Shown in pieces: positions 18,527 through 28,320 of a stretch of 64,000 nucleotides of DNA. The translations under genes were made by a program, and so were the position numbers. A model generated the notes under the pieces. The model had not been told where the DNA came from. It searched no databases and saw only the letters and a list, made by a program, of their open reading frames with translations. The first letter of the stretch is position 1. Each line of letters starts with the position of its first letter. This DNA comes from Cellulomonas xiejunii (lineage in GTDB: Bacteria; Actinomycetota; Actinomycetes; Actinomycetales; Cellulomonadaceae): NCBI RefSeq assembly GCF_024508315.1, contig NZ_CP101987.1:124001-188000 (forward strand), in the 5' to 3' direction.

Positions 18527-19276
18527 TCAGCCCGCGACGACGCACCTGTCGATCGCGCGCGTGAGCGCGTCGTGCTCCGCCTGGGTGGCCCACAGGCCGT
18601 AGGCCGCCTTCACGGCCGTCTGCCGTAGCGCGTACGCGCACCGGTACCCGGTGTTGGGCGGGAGCCAGGTCGCGGCGTCGCCCGCGCCCTTGCTCTGGTT
18701 GGCGCTGCCGTCGACGGCCAGGAGGTTCGCCGGGTCGTTGGCGAACAGCCGGCGCTTCTCGTCCGTCCAGCGCTGCGCGCCCTTCTGCCACGCGTCCGCG
18801 AGGGCGACGACGTGGTCGATCTGGACCTCCGAGGAGCGTTCACCGCGCTCGAACGCGATGCTCTCGCCGGTGTACGGGTCGGCGAGCGTGCCGCGCAGCA
18901 CCACGCACTCGCGCGTGGCCGGCTTGGCCACCGGGTCGACGAGGTCGCGCCGCAGGATGTCGTTGCGGGTGTCGCAGCCGTTGCGGTCGACGTCGGCCCA
19001 CGGCTGCCCGAACTCGTCCCGCTCGTAGCCCGTGCGTGGTGCGCGCCCCTTGATCGCGAGCGTGTCGAGCGCGGCGCGTCCGGCCGCGAGGTCGGACGCG
19101 GTGACGGGGTACTGGGCGGCGGCGCGGGCGTCGAGCACCACCGGCCCGCCGAGCCCGGCGGCCAGTCCCACCACGACCAGGAGGACCCAGTGCCAGCGTG
19201 CGCGCGTCCGGCGGTGCGGTCGCGGGCTACGCCGACGTGCGCCGACCGAGCGTGCGGGAGTCAGGAGGCCGGTCAC
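18527..19276 (-). CDS. Secreted or membrane-anchored HNH nuclease (DUF1524)
   Basis: A 249-residue protein with a basic N-terminus and one hydrophobic helix (WHWVLLVVVGLAAGLGGPVVL), then an HNH domain of the DUF1524 type: GYERDEFGQPWADVDRNGCDTRNDILRRDL, VQIDHVVALADAWQKGA and FANDPANLLAVDGSANQSKG. The DH of QIDHVV and the N of NQSKG are the expected catalytic residues. Similar secreted actinobacterial nucleases degrade extracellular DNA. Its stop almost abuts the IclR stop, so the two genes converge. Confidence 0.87.
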   Translation of the reverse strand: MTGLLTPARSVGARRRSPRPHRRTRARWHWVLLVVVGLAAGLGGPVVLDARAAAQYPVTASDLAAGRAALDTLAIKGRAPRTGYERDEFGQPWADVDRNGCDTRNDILRRDLVDPVAKPATRECVVLRGTLADPYTGESIAFERGERSSEVQIDHVVALADAWQKGAQRWTDEKRRLFANDPANLLAVDGSANQSKGAGDAATWLPPNTGYRCAYALRQTAVKAAYGLWATQAEHDALTRAIDRCVVAG

Positions 19277-19373
19277 GGGGGGCAGCGTGCCCTATTCGTC
19301 CCGCCGTGGCGGGGACGCCTCGCCGGTGGGCGTGCATGGTGCGCCGCCCGCGGGGGCTGTGGTCAGGTCGCGG

Positions 19374-19892
19374 TCAGACCGCAGGCGGGACGGCCGGCGA
19401 GGTAACCGCAGGGCGCGTCGCGGCCCGTGCCGGGACGTCGGCGGGCAGCGCCTCGTGCCCCGGTCGGCCGTGCGTGCGCTCCCGCTCCTTGAGCCGCGCC
19501 TCGTACACGTGCCGTCGTCCGGCGGTCAGCTCGTCGCGCACCCGGCGTTCCGCGTCGGCGAACGCGCGGTGGTACCCGTCGTCGAAGTCCTCGACGACCT
19601 GGAACGACCACCGGCCCGCCAGCACGTTGCGCCCGACGACGTCGGCGCGCACCCGGTCGGCCAGCTCCCCGTGCCCGGCGGCCTCGAGGTCGTCGAGCGC
19701 CTCCTGCAGCTCGAGGTCGGCACGGCCGATCAGCCGGTGGAACGCGTAGAGCATGCCGCGGGCGTGCTCGACCACCTCGAACGCTGCGGTCACCCCGCCC
19801 ACCGCGGTGACCGTCGCGTCGTCGACGCCCTCGGGCGCTCTGTGGCGGTCGTCGGGGCCGTCGGCGGCGGACCGCTCGTTCGCTTCGTCCAT
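19374..19892 (-). CDS. Conserved hypothetical helical protein
   Basis: A 172-residue protein, mostly charged helix: GVTAAFEVVEHARGMLYAFHRLIGRADLELQEALDDLEAAGHGELADRVRADVVGRNVLAGRW, then SFQVVEDFDDGYHRAFADAERRVRDEL, and an Ala/Pro-rich tail. The pattern recurs in actinobacterial hypothetical proteins but I know no function. The SD before the ATG at 19892 is weak; the frame continues upstream without better evidence. It is divergent from the permease gene. Confidence 0.66.
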   Translation of the reverse strand: MDEANERSAADGPDDRHRAPEGVDDATVTAVGGVTAAFEVVEHARGMLYAFHRLIGRADLELQEALDDLEAAGHGELADRVRADVVGRNVLAGRWSFQVVEDFDDGYHRAFADAERRVRDELTAGRRHVYEARLKERERTHGRPGHEALPADVPARAATRPAVTSPAVPPAV

Positions 19893-20038
19893 GCGCCCAC
19901 GATGCCGAGCAGGCGGGCGTCCCGCACGTCGGACCCCGCCACCGCGGCAGCCGCGGACCGGGACGAACGTCCGGTGGACCGGGGCCCCGGCGGGCGTCAC
20001 ACTCACGGAGGTCGATCGCAGACGCGAGAGGGGGAACC

Positions 20039-21553
20039 ATGACGGCAACAGACGCACGGCGCGGGGACGCACCACGGGGCATCCTGCGACGCAGGTCCGT
20101 CGAGGCCTCGATGGCCGTCCTCGACGACCCGGACCGCCAGCTGCGGCGCACGCTCGGTGCGTGGGACCTCGCGGTCATGGGCGTCGCCGTCGCGGTCGGT
20201 GCGGGCATCTTCTCCGTCGGCGCCACGGCCGCCGCGAGCTACGCGGGCCCGGCGGTCATCGTCTCGTTCGTCATCGCCTCGATCGTGTGCGCGCTGGCGA
20301 TCATGTGCTACGCCGAGTTCGCGTCGACGATGCCCGTGGCGGGCTCGGCGTACACGTACTCCTACACGACGATGGGCGAGTTCGTCGCCTGGATCATCGG
20401 CTGGGACCTCATCCTCGAGATGCTGCTGGCCAGCGCGGTCATCGCGAAGTTCTGGGGCGTGTACCTGTCGGACGCGTTCATGCTGTTCGGCATCGACGTG
20501 CCGTCCGTCGTCACGGTCGCCGGGTTCGACGTCGCGTGGGGCCCCGTCCTCATCGTCGCGCTCTTCACCGTCCTGCTCTCGATCGGCACGCGGCTGAGCT
20601 CGCGCGTCAACAGCGTGTTCACGATCCTCAAGGTCGGCATCACGCTGTTCGTCATCGTCGCCGGGTTCTTCTACGTCAAGGCCGAGAACTGGACGCCCTT
20701 CGTGCCGCCGTCGCAGCCCGCGGAGGCGGGCACGTCCTCCCTGGAGCAGCCGCTCACCGGCTTCCTGCTCGGGATGGACCCCAGCATGTACGGCGTCATG
20801 GGGATCCTGTCCGGTGCGGCGCTCGTGTTCTTCGCGTTCATCGGCTTCGACGTCGTCGCGACGACCGCCGAGGAGACCAAGGACCCCCAGCGCGCGGTGC
20901 CGCGCGGCATCCTCGGCGGGCTCGCGCTGGTGACCGTGCTGTACATCCTGGTGACGGTCGTCGTCACCGGCATGGTCAGCTACACCGAGCTCGCGGCGAC
21001 CGACGCGCCGTCCCTGACCACGGCGTTCGTCCTGGTGGGCGCCGACTGGGCCGGTCGGGTGATCTCCGTGGGCATCCTGGTGGGTCTGACGAGCGTGCTC
21101 ATGGTGCTGCTGCTCGGCCTGACGCGCGTGATCTTCGCGATGAGCCGCGACGGGCTCCTGCCGCGGGGGATGTCCCGCACGTCCCCGCGCTTCGGGACGC
21201 CGCTGTGGCTGCAGATCGGAGCGGGCGTGGTCGTCGCGCTCATCGCCGGGCTCTCGGAGGTCGAGCTGCTCGAGGAGATGATCAACATCGGCACGCTGTC
21301 GGCGTTCGTGCTGGTCAGCTTCGGTATCCCGCTGCTGCGCCGCTCGCGCCCCGACCTGCCCCGCGGCTTCCGGGTGCCGTTCTCGCCCGTGCTGCCGATC
21401 ATCTCCGGCCTGGCGTGCATCTGGCTGATGCTCAACCTGACGACGCTGACGTGGGTGCGGTTCCTCGTGTGGCTGGCCGTCGGCACGGTCGTCTACTTCG
21501 GGTACTCCTACCGGCACTCGCTGCTGGCGCGTGGTGGGCCTGCGGCATACTGA
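20039..21553 (+). CDS. APC-family amino acid permease
   Basis: A 504-residue, 12-TM amino-acid transporter. The first helix has the APC signature VMGVAVAVGAGIFSVGATAAASYAGPA, and FFAFIGFDVVATTAEETKDPQRAVPRGI follows at TM6-loop. This points to the cationic/broad amino-acid branch (YfnA/CAT-like). The short C-terminus ends shortly after the last TM. GAGAGGGGG precedes the ATG. No metabolic partner lies beside it, so the substrate stays open. Confidence 0.9.
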   Translation: MTATDARRGDAPRGILRRRSVEASMAVLDDPDRQLRRTLGAWDLAVMGVAVAVGAGIFSVGATAAASYAGPAVIVSFVIASIVCALAIMCYAEFASTMPVAGSAYTYSYTTMGEFVAWIIGWDLILEMLLASAVIAKFWGVYLSDAFMLFGIDVPSVVTVAGFDVAWGPVLIVALFTVLLSIGTRLSSRVNSVFTILKVGITLFVIVAGFFYVKAENWTPFVPPSQPAEAGTSSLEQPLTGFLLGMDPSMYGVMGILSGAALVFFAFIGFDVVATTAEETKDPQRAVPRGILGGLALVTVLYILVTVVVTGMVSYTELAATDAPSLTTAFVLVGADWAGRVISVGILVGLTSVLMVLLLGLTRVIFAMSRDGLLPRGMSRTSPRFGTPLWLQIGAGVVVALIAGLSEVELLEEMINIGTLSAFVLVSFGIPLLRRSRPDLPRGFRVPFSPVLPIISGLACIWLMLNLTTLTWVRFLVWLAVGTVVYFGYSYRHSLLARGGPAAY

Positions 21554-21583
21554 CGCGCACACCCACCGAAGGGACCCACGTCC

Positions 21584-22051
21584 GTGACCGTCTTCCTCGT
21601 CATCGGGGGCATCGGCCTCGTCCTGCTCCTCGCGTCGCTCGTCTTCGGCGACATCTTCGAGGCGTTCGACGTCGGTGAGGGCGGGTTCTCCGGCATCGCC
21701 GCCGGCGTGGGGGCCGTCGTGTTCGGGGCGAGCGGGGTCATCGCGCAGTCCTCGGGTCTGCCCGTGGTGTGGGCGTACGCCATCGGTGTCGGCTTCGCGG
21801 TCGTCGCGTTCCTCGTCTCGCAGGCCGTCGTCAAGCGGCTCTCGGAGACCGAGGACGCGCCGCCGCCACCGCTCGACGGCGCGTTCGGCATGACGACCGC
21901 GACCACCGGCCCGTCCGGCGGGGAGGTCCGCCTGGAGGGCGTTCGCGACCTCGAGGCACGGCTCTGTTGGGCCGAGGAGGAGATCGCCGCGGGCACGCGC
22001 GTGGTCGTCGTCGCCGTCTCCGGTTCCCGCGTGCAGGTCCGTCCCGTCTGA
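21584..22051 (+). CDS. NfeD-like membrane protein paired with flotillin
   Basis: A 155-residue protein. Two hydrophobic regions (VFLVIGGIGLVLLLASLVFGDIF and GLPVVWAYAIGVGFAVVAFLVSQAVV) are followed by a small beta-rich domain (GMTTATTGPSGGEVRLEGVRD ... AGTRVVVVAVSGSRVQVRPV) like the OB-fold of NfeD proteins. It lies 68 bases upstream of the flotillin gene. NfeD-like proteins are habitually encoded next to flotillins and act with them in membrane microdomains. Confidence 0.83.
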   Translation: MTVFLVIGGIGLVLLLASLVFGDIFEAFDVGEGGFSGIAAGVGAVVFGASGVIAQSSGLPVVWAYAIGVGFAVVAFLVSQAVVKRLSETEDAPPPPLDGAFGMTTATTGPSGGEVRLEGVRDLEARLCWAEEEIAAGTRVVVVAVSGSRVQVRPV

Positions 22052-22099
22052 TCCGCACCCGCGGACGGGCACCACCCACGCACGACCGAGAGGAAGGGG

Positions 22100-22114
22100 C
22101 CCGGCTCAGCCGGG
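22100..22114 (+). promoter_or_regulatory. Hairpin between SD and start codon of the flotillin gene
   Basis: CCCGGC-TCA-GCCGGG forms a 6-bp stem with a 3-base loop. It lies between the strong SD AGGAAGGGG (22091-22099) and the ATG at 22120. The linear SD-ATG gap is about 20 bases, too long for normal initiation; folding the hairpin reduces it to about 5-6. No alternative start codon lies closer to the SD in frame. Confidence 0.6.
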
Positions 22115-22119
22115 ACACC

Positions 22120-23583
22120 ATGTTCGACTCCATCTTGCAGGACGGTGCCATGATCCTGGCCGTCGGCGCGCTCATCATCGCGTTCGTCGCCGTCATCGCG
22201 CTGATCACCAAGCGCATCCGGCGGGTGCCCCCCAACGAGGCCCTGGTCATCGTGGGGCGTGGCGCAGGCCGTGGCGCGGCCGCCGACACCGGTCAGCGCG
22301 TCGTCGTCGGCGGGCGGGTGTTCGTCTGGCCGGTGCTGCAGCAGGGCTTCCCGATCTCGCTCGAGCAGCGGCAGATCGGCATCACGGTCGAGGGTGTCGA
22401 CAAGAACCGCATCAAGCTCGCCATCAAGGCGTCCATCAACTTCAAGGTCCGCGGCGACGAGGAGGGTGTGCGGCGTGCCGCCCAGCGCTTCCTCTCGCAG
22501 CAGGCGACGCTGAACGACGTCATCAAGGAGTCCCTCGAGGGCTCGCTGCGCGCCATCATCGGCGACATGACGATCGAGCAGATCATCAGCGACCGCAAGT
22601 CGCTGCAGGACGCGGTCGTCAGCTCCACCAAGTCGGACCTCGCCGAGCAGGGTCTGCAGGTCGACCTGCTCAACATCTCCGACATCTCGACGCCGGGCTC
22701 GGACTACCTGTCCAACCTGGGCCGTGCCGAGGCCGCCCGCGCCCGTCAGGTCGCCGAGGTCAAGGAGGCCGAGGCGCAGCAGGTCTCGGAGTTCGCCAAG
22801 ATCGTGGCGATGGAGGCCATCGCCGAGCGGCAGCGTGACCTCGCGCTGAAGCAGGCGACCATCAAGGCCGAGACGGACCGTGCCAACGCCGAGGCCAACG
22901 CCGCCGGTCAGCTGGCGCGTGCGGAGCAGGACAAGCTGGTCGCCCTGCAGGAGCGTGACGCACTGGCCGAGAAGGCCAAGGTCACCGAGGAGCAGCTCGA
23001 CATCGACATCCGCAAGCCGGCCGAGGCGTCCGCGTACGCGGCGGTCCAGCAGGCCAACGCCGAGCGTGACGCCGCCAACGCGGCCGCCGAGGCCGACGCG
23101 TACCGCCGCATGAAGGTCGCCGAGGCCAACAAGATCGCCACGGTCCAGGACGCCGAGGCGGCAGCCGAGGCGACGATCCGTGCGGGCAACGCCGAGCGCG
23201 ACCGTCAGCTCGCCGAGGCGAAGGCGATCGAGGCGCTGGGTCTGGCGCGTGCCGCCGCGGCGAAGGCCGAGGGTCTGGCGGCCGCCGAGGCGACGCGCGC
23301 GCAGGCGGAGGCGCTGCGCGAGCAGGGCGAGGCGGTCCTCGCACAGCAGGTCATCGCGCTGCTGCCGGAGATCGTCCGTGCCGCGGCCGAGCCGATCGGC
23401 AGCATCGACCAGCTCACGGTCGTGTCGACCGACGGGGCGTCGGCGATCACGAAGACCGTCGGCCAGGTGCTCGGGGAGGGCAAGGAGGTCATCAAGTCGC
23501 TCACCGGCCTCGACCTCAACGACCTCGTCACGAGCATCGGCAGGACGGTCGACGGCAGCGCGGTGTCGAACCACCGCGGCTGA
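22120..23583 (+). CDS. Flotillin-like SPFH-domain protein
   Basis: A 487-residue flotillin. The N-terminal TM helix (AMILAVGALIIAFVAVIALITK) precedes an SPFH domain (RRVPPNEALVIVGRGAG ... GDMTIEQIISDRKSLQDAVVSSTKSDLAEQGLQVDLLNI). A long Ala/Glu/Arg coiled coil (about 200-400) then carries the repeated AEA/RAN flotillin pattern. The C-terminal part (SITKTVGQVLGEGKEVIKSLTGLDL) is typical. It organises membrane microdomains together with the NfeD-like protein upstream. An unusual hairpin separates its SD from the ATG. Confidence 0.92.
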   Translation: MFDSILQDGAMILAVGALIIAFVAVIALITKRIRRVPPNEALVIVGRGAGRGAAADTGQRVVVGGRVFVWPVLQQGFPISLEQRQIGITVEGVDKNRIKLAIKASINFKVRGDEEGVRRAAQRFLSQQATLNDVIKESLEGSLRAIIGDMTIEQIISDRKSLQDAVVSSTKSDLAEQGLQVDLLNISDISTPGSDYLSNLGRAEAARARQVAEVKEAEAQQVSEFAKIVAMEAIAERQRDLALKQATIKAETDRANAEANAAGQLARAEQDKLVALQERDALAEKAKVTEEQLDIDIRKPAEASAYAAVQQANAERDAANAAAEADAYRRMKVAEANKIATVQDAEAAAEATIRAGNAERDRQLAEAKAIEALGLARAAAAKAEGLAAAEATRAQAEALREQGEAVLAQQVIALLPEIVRAAAEPIGSIDQLTVVSTDGASAITKTVGQVLGEGKEVIKSLTGLDLNDLVTSIGRTVDGSAVSNHRG

Positions 23584-23618
23584 CGCGGCGACGGCCGCCC
23601 GCGAGGCGCGCCCGCACG

Positions 23619-23656
23619 ACGACGTGCCCGGCCCCACCAGGGACCGGGCACGTCGT
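23619..23656. terminator. Bidirectional hairpin terminator
   Basis: A perfect 13-bp stem (ACGACGTGCCCGG / CCGGGCACGTCGT) with a 12-base loop sits between the convergent flotillin and deazaflavin-reductase genes. Strength and position fit a shared transcription terminator. It has no long T-run, as is common in high-GC actinobacteria. Confidence 0.78.
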
Positions 23657-23709
23657 GCGTCTGCTTCGCGCGCGGGCGGTCCCGGAGGAGGGTCCCGCGG
23701 CAGGCGGGC

Positions 23710-24150
23710 TCAGCCCTCGACGGGCGTGAGCACGAAGACGGGGATCTCGCGGTCCGTCTTCGTCTGGTACTCGTCGTACGCGGGCCACGTCGCGACGGCC
23801 CGCTGCCACCAGGTGGCGCGCTCGTCGCCCGTGGCGAGGTGCGCGTCGTAGTCCTTCTTCACGGGACCGTCCTGCAGCTCGACGCGCGGGTTCGCCACGA
23901 GGTTGTGGAACCACGTGGGGTGCTCGGGGGCGCCGCCCTTGGACGCGACGACCGCGTACTGGCCGTCGTGCTCGACGCGCATGAGCGGCGTCTTGCGCAG
24001 CTTGCCGCTCTTCGCCCCGAGCGTGGTCAGGACGATGACGGGACGGCCGCCGAGCGTCGTGCCCTGCGTCCCGCCGGAGGACTCGTAGAGCTCGGCCTGC
24101 TGACGGGCCCAGTCGCTGGGGCTCGGGGCGTACTCACCGGTGAGAGGCAT
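23710..24150 (-). CDS. F420-dependent nitroreductase-like (DDN family) protein
   Basis: A 146-residue split-barrel protein with the DDN hallmarks: [61 protein letters not shown]. Related enzymes use deazaflavin F420 to reduce quinones or nitroaromatics. The ATG at 24150 ([15 protein letters not shown]) agrees with the family start; the longer upstream frame is unlike it. Single gene, convergent with flotillin. The F420 cofactor is a family inference. Confidence 0.88.
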   Translation of the reverse strand: MPLTGEYAPSPSDWARQQAELYESSGGTQGTTLGGRPVIVLTTLGAKSGKLRKTPLMRVEHDGQYAVVASKGGAPEHPTWFHNLVANPRVELQDGPVKKDYDAHLATGDERATWWQRAVATWPAYDEYQTKTDREIPVFVLTPVEG

Positions 24151-24251
24151 GTACCGCACAACCCGGCCCGCGGCCCCGACATTCCGGCGCGGGCACGGCC
24201 GGCCTGCGATCCCGTGTGCGATCCGCCGCGCGTCCGCCAAGGATGGAGCGC

Positions 24252-26648
24252 ATGGCACTTCCCACACTGCCCACCAGCCCGGTAGCCGACCCCGCCGCCG
24301 TCGTGCAGGGCGAGCACTACCGGATCACCGTCCTCACCGACGGCCTGCTGCGCCTGGAGCACTCACCCGACGGCGTGTTCGAGGACCGCCCGTCGACGTT
24401 CGCGCTGCACCGCCGCCAGCCGGTCCCCGAGTTCCGGGTCGTCGACCGCGGCACGCACCTCGAGGTCGTCACGCGCCGGCTGCGGCTGACGTACGACAGG
24501 GGCCCGTTCACCACCAGCGGCCTGTCCGTCGCGGTGCTGGGCGCGGTCACCAGCTGGCACTCGGTGTGGCGTTACGGGCAGGACGAGGACGGGCGCAACC
24601 TCGGCGGCACGGCGCGCACGCTCGACGAGGCGGACGGCGCGGTGCCGCTCGAGCCGGGCGTCGCCGGGCTCAACGGCTACGCGGTGATCGACGACTCGAC
24701 GTCCCTGCTGCTCACGGACGACGGCTGGGTCGCCCCGCGCGACGACGCCCGGACGGACCTGTACGTCTTCGCCTACGGCCACGACCATGCCGAGGCCGTC
24801 CGCGCGCTGTACGCGGTGTCGGGTGCGCAGCCGGTGGTGCCGCGCTGGGCGCTGGGCAACTGGTGGAGCCGCTACCACCGTTACACGGCCGACGAGTACC
24901 GCGCGCTGCTGACCCGCTTCCGCGCCGCGGGCGTGCCCTTCTCGGTCGCCGTGCTCGACATGGACTGGCACGTCACGGACGTGGACCCGGCGATCGGCAG
25001 CGGGTGGACCGGCTACACGTGGGACCGCGAGCTGTTCCCCGACCCGGCCGCGTTCCTCGCCGACCTGCACGCGCGCGGGCTGCGCGTGACGCTCAACGTG
25101 CACCCCGCGGACGGCGTCGGCCCCCACGAGGAGGCGTACGCGTCGATGTGCGCGGCCCTCGGCCTGGACCCCTCGACGCGCGACCCCATCGCGTTCGACG
25201 TCACCGACGAGGCCTTCCTCACCGCGTACCTCGACGTGCTCCACCGCGGCCTGGAGGCCGACGGCGTCGACTTCTGGTGGATCGACTGGCAGCAGGGCGC
25301 GCACTCGCGCGTCGCGGGCATCGACCCGCTGTGGATGCTCAACCACTTCCACTTCCTCGACAGCGCCCGCGACGGGCGGCGCTCGCTGACGTTCTCGCGG
25401 TACGCCGGGCCGGGGTCCCACCGCTACCCGGTGGGGTTCTCGGGCGACGCGGTCATCTCGTGGGCGTCGCTGGCGTTCCAGCCGTACTTCACGGCCACCG
25501 CTGCCAACATCGGCTACGGCTGGTGGAGCCACGACGTCGGCGGGCACATGTTCGGCGCCAAGGACGACGAGCTCGCGACCCGGTGGGTGCAGCTCGGCAC
25601 GTTCTCGCCCGTGCTGCGGCTGCACTCGTCGAACAACCCGTTCCTGACGAAGGAGCCGTGGTCGTTCGCACCGGAGCACGCGGCCGTGCAGACGGACTTC
25701 CTGCGGCTGCGGCACCGGCTCGTGCCGTACCTGCACACCATGAACCACCGCGCTGCGCGCGAGGGCGTGCCGCTCGTCACGCCGATGTACCACCGCTGGT
25801 CACGGCACGCCGAGGCGTACCGCGTGCCCGGGCAGGTCGCGTTCGGGTCGCAGCTGCTGGTCGCGCCGGTGACGGCACCGCGCGACCCCGCGTCGGTGAC
25901 CGCGGCCGTGCGCGCGTGGCTGCCGGACGGGACGTGGGTCGACGTGCTCACCGGGCTGGTCTACGACGGCGGCCGCGAGCTCGTCCTGCACCGCGACCTG
26001 ACGTCCGTCCCCGTCCTGGCCCCGGCGGGGGCGCTCGTGCCGCTCGACGCGGCCGACGTGCCCGGCGACGACCCGGTCGAGCCGGCCGCGCTCGAGGTGC
26101 TCGTCGTGGTGGGCGCCGACGGGGCGTTCACGCTCGTGGAGGACGACGGCACCGGCGACGGCCTCGACGAGTCGCGCGTCGCGCGCACACCGCTCGCCTG
26201 GGACCAGGCGGCGGGGGTCCTGACGGTCGGGCCGGTCGCCGGTGCGCACGGCTTCCTCCCGGCGACGCGCACGTGGACCGCGACGTTCCTGTCGGTGGCC
26301 GACGGCGTCCGGCCCGTGGCGACCGTCGAGGGCGGGACGGTCGAGCCCGTCGTCGCGCGCACCGCCGACGGCCGCATGCGTGTGACCGTGGGCGACGTGC
26401 CCGTCGACGCCACGCTGCGCGTCGGTCTGGGGGAGGCACCAGCGCTGCGGCCCAACGACGTAGCGGGGCGCGTGCACCGGGTCCTGGACGCCGCACAGGT
26501 CGGGTACGAGCTCAAGAGCCGCGTGCTCGACGTGCTCACGTCGGGGCGTCCGCTGCACGTGCGGCTCTCGCACCTCGCGGCCCTCGACGTGCCGCAGGCC
26601 CTGCGGGCCGCCGTGGAGGAGGTCGTGCTGGCACGCGTCACCGCCTGA
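24252..26648 (+). CDS. Glycoside hydrolase family 31 (alpha-glucosidase-like)
   Basis: A 798-residue GH31 enzyme, no signal peptide, so intracellular. An N-terminal beta-sandwich is followed by the (beta/alpha)8 barrel: [20 protein letters not shown], the nucleophile Asp near residue 344 in FWWIDWQQG, and an acid/base Asp near 398 in [11 protein letters not shown]-terminal beta domains follow. WWIDWQQG, rather than the WIDMNE type, marks a subgroup distinct from classical alpha-glucosidases, so the exact linkage is uncertain. An ATG three codons upstream (24243) is an alternative start. It precedes a transporter by about 200 bp. Confidence 0.9.
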   Translation: MALPTLPTSPVADPAAVVQGEHYRITVLTDGLLRLEHSPDGVFEDRPSTFALHRRQPVPEFRVVDRGTHLEVVTRRLRLTYDRGPFTTSGLSVAVLGAVTSWHSVWRYGQDEDGRNLGGTARTLDEADGAVPLEPGVAGLNGYAVIDDSTSLLLTDDGWVAPRDDARTDLYVFAYGHDHAEAVRALYAVSGAQPVVPRWALGNWWSRYHRYTADEYRALLTRFRAAGVPFSVAVLDMDWHVTDVDPAIGSGWTGYTWDRELFPDPAAFLADLHARGLRVTLNVHPADGVGPHEEAYASMCAALGLDPSTRDPIAFDVTDEAFLTAYLDVLHRGLEADGVDFWWIDWQQGAHSRVAGIDPLWMLNHFHFLDSARDGRRSLTFSRYAGPGSHRYPVGFSGDAVISWASLAFQPYFTATAANIGYGWWSHDVGGHMFGAKDDELATRWVQLGTFSPVLRLHSSNNPFLTKEPWSFAPEHAAVQTDFLRLRHRLVPYLHTMNHRAAREGVPLVTPMYHRWSRHAEAYRVPGQVAFGSQLLVAPVTAPRDPASVTAAVRAWLPDGTWVDVLTGLVYDGGRELVLHRDLTSVPVLAPAGALVPLDAADVPGDDPVEPAALEVLVVVGADGAFTLVEDDGTGDGLDESRVARTPLAWDQAAGVLTVGPVAGAHGFLPATRTWTATFLSVADGVRPVATVEGGTVEPVVARTADGRMRVTVGDVPVDATLRVGLGEAPALRPNDVAGRVHRVLDAAQVGYELKSRVLDVLTSGRPLHVRLSHLAALDVPQALRAAVEEVVLARVTA

Positions 26649-26717
26649 CCTGGGGCGCCGCCCGCCGCGATCGTGCCTGTCCTCGTCCCGCGGAGGGAAC
26701 CGGACGCCTGACCATGT

Positions 26718-26752
26718 TTCCGACATACGGAAGAAGCTTCCATAAGCCGGAA
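26718..26752. promoter_or_regulatory. Tandem 15-bp dyad operators (probable IclR sites)
   Basis: Two 15-bp dyads lie upstream of the MHS transporter: TTCCGACATACGGAA (26718-26732) and TTCCATAAGCCGGAA (26738-26752). Both have TTCC and GGAA half-sites separated by seven bases. Their centres are 20 bp apart, about two helical turns, suiting cooperative binding by an IclR-type dimer of dimers. A third variant lies at 29109-29123, next to the IclR gene. The binding protein is inferred. Confidence 0.68.
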
Positions 26753-26845
26753 CTGTGTCGCATCGTCGTCGTACCGGCCATCGCGCACCCCGCGGCTCGC
26801 GGCGTGACCATGGCAGCAACGCTTCGACGACGAAGGCGGACGACG

Positions 26846-28306
26846 ATGACCCCCACCACCCCGGAGCACCACGGGCCCACCGCCCACCCGGACATCACCG
26901 AGAAGGACCTGCGCCGCGCCGCGCTCGCCAGCACGTTGGGATCGGCGCTCGAGTACTACGACTTCGCGCTCTACTCGCTCGCGTCCGCGCTGATCTTCAG
27001 CCAGCTGTTCTTCACGGACGCCGACCCGGCGACGGGCCGCATCCTCGCGTTCGCGACGTACTTCATCGGGTTCGCGGTGCGGCCGATCGGCGGCCTGTTC
27101 TTCGGGTCGCTCGGGGACCGCATCGGCCGCAAGCAGGTGCTGCTCCTCACCGTCCTGCTCATGGGGGGCGCGAGCACCCTCATCGGCCTGCTGCCCACCT
27201 ACCAGCAGGTCGGCCTCTGGGCGCCCGCGCTGCTCATCCTCCTGCGGATCGCGCAGGGCTTCGGTGCCGGTGCGGAGCAGGCCGGCGCGGCCACGCTCAT
27301 GACCGAGTACGCACCCCGCCGTCGTCGCGGGTTCTTCGCGTCGCTGCCGTTCATGGGCATCCAGATCGGCACGGTCATCGCCGCGCTGGTCTTCTTCGGC
27401 CTGCTGATCCCGGACGAGACCGTCCTGCACGGCTGGCTGTGGCGCGTGCCGTTCCTCGCCTCCGCGGTGCTCATCGCGGTGGCCGTGTGGATCCGGTCGA
27501 CCCTGAAGGAGTCGCCGTCGTTCGCCAAGCTTGAGGCGCGCGAGCAGATCGAGGAGCAGCCGCTGCGCGCCCTGCTGCGCACGTCGCGTCCCTCGGTGCT
27601 GCGCGGCATCGGCCTGCGCATGGCCGAGAACGGCGGGTCGTCGATCTACCAGGCGCTGGCCGTGTCGTACGTCGTGACCGTCGCGCTGGCGAACGTCGAG
27701 AACCCCGGCCCGGTCGGGGCGCTGTCGCTGGTGTGCGCCGCGATCGTCGGCGCCGTCACCGTGCCCGTCGCCGGCCGGCTGACCGACCGGTACGGCCGCA
27801 TCCCGGTGTACCGCGGCTTCGCGGTCCTCCAGCTCGTGCTCGTCTTCCCGACGTGGTGGGTCATGTCGACCGGCAACGTGCCCGCCACCATCGCGGCCAT
27901 CTCGGTGGCCCTCGGCATCGGCGCCTGGGGCATGTTCGGTGCACAGGGCGCGCTCATGCCCGAGCTGTTCGGCGCCTCGCACCGCTACACCGGCGTGTCC
28001 GTGGCACGCGAGACGTCCGCGGTGATCGCCGGCGGCATCGCACCGCTCGTCGGCTCGCTGCTGCTGTCGTGGTTCGCGAACAGCTGGGTGCCGATCGCGA
28101 TCTACCTCGCGGTCCTCACGGTCGTCACCATCGCCACGACGTTCGTCACGCCCGAGACCCGTGGCCGCGACCTGGACGCCGAGGAGGACGCGCTCGACGA
28201 GGTCCGCGCCGGCCGCAGCACCGCGCTGCCGTCGTCGGACCACAACCTGCACCCCCGGGCGGCCACCCGTCCGGGCACCGAGCAGCCGCTCGCGGCGCAG
28301 CCGTGA
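26846..28306 (+). CDS. MHS-family metabolite:H+ symporter (MFS)
   Basis: A 486-residue, 12-TM transporter of the metabolite:H+ symporter subfamily. The start region LASTLGSALEYYDFALYSLASALIFSQLFF and RPIGGLFFGSLGDRIGRKQVL are the MHS signatures, with GRLTDRYGRIPVYR between TM8 and TM9. Members import organic acids such as alpha-ketoglutarate, shikimate or sugar acids. GAAGGCGG precedes the ATG at 26846; an in-frame ATG at 26810 is a weaker alternative. Tandem dyads in its promoter point to control by the IclR gene downstream. Confidence 0.88.
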   Translation: MTPTTPEHHGPTAHPDITEKDLRRAALASTLGSALEYYDFALYSLASALIFSQLFFTDADPATGRILAFATYFIGFAVRPIGGLFFGSLGDRIGRKQVLLLTVLLMGGASTLIGLLPTYQQVGLWAPALLILLRIAQGFGAGAEQAGAATLMTEYAPRRRRGFFASLPFMGIQIGTVIAALVFFGLLIPDETVLHGWLWRVPFLASAVLIAVAVWIRSTLKESPSFAKLEAREQIEEQPLRALLRTSRPSVLRGIGLRMAENGGSSIYQALAVSYVVTVALANVENPGPVGALSLVCAAIVGAVTVPVAGRLTDRYGRIPVYRGFAVLQLVLVFPTWWVMSTGNVPATIAAISVALGIGAWGMFGAQGALMPELFGASHRYTGVSVARETSAVIAGGIAPLVGSLLLSWFANSWVPIAIYLAVLTVVTIATTFVTPETRGRDLDAEEDALDEVRAGRSTALPSSDHNLHPRAATRPGTEQPLAAQP

Positions 28307-28320
28307 CGGCGGTGCGGGTC

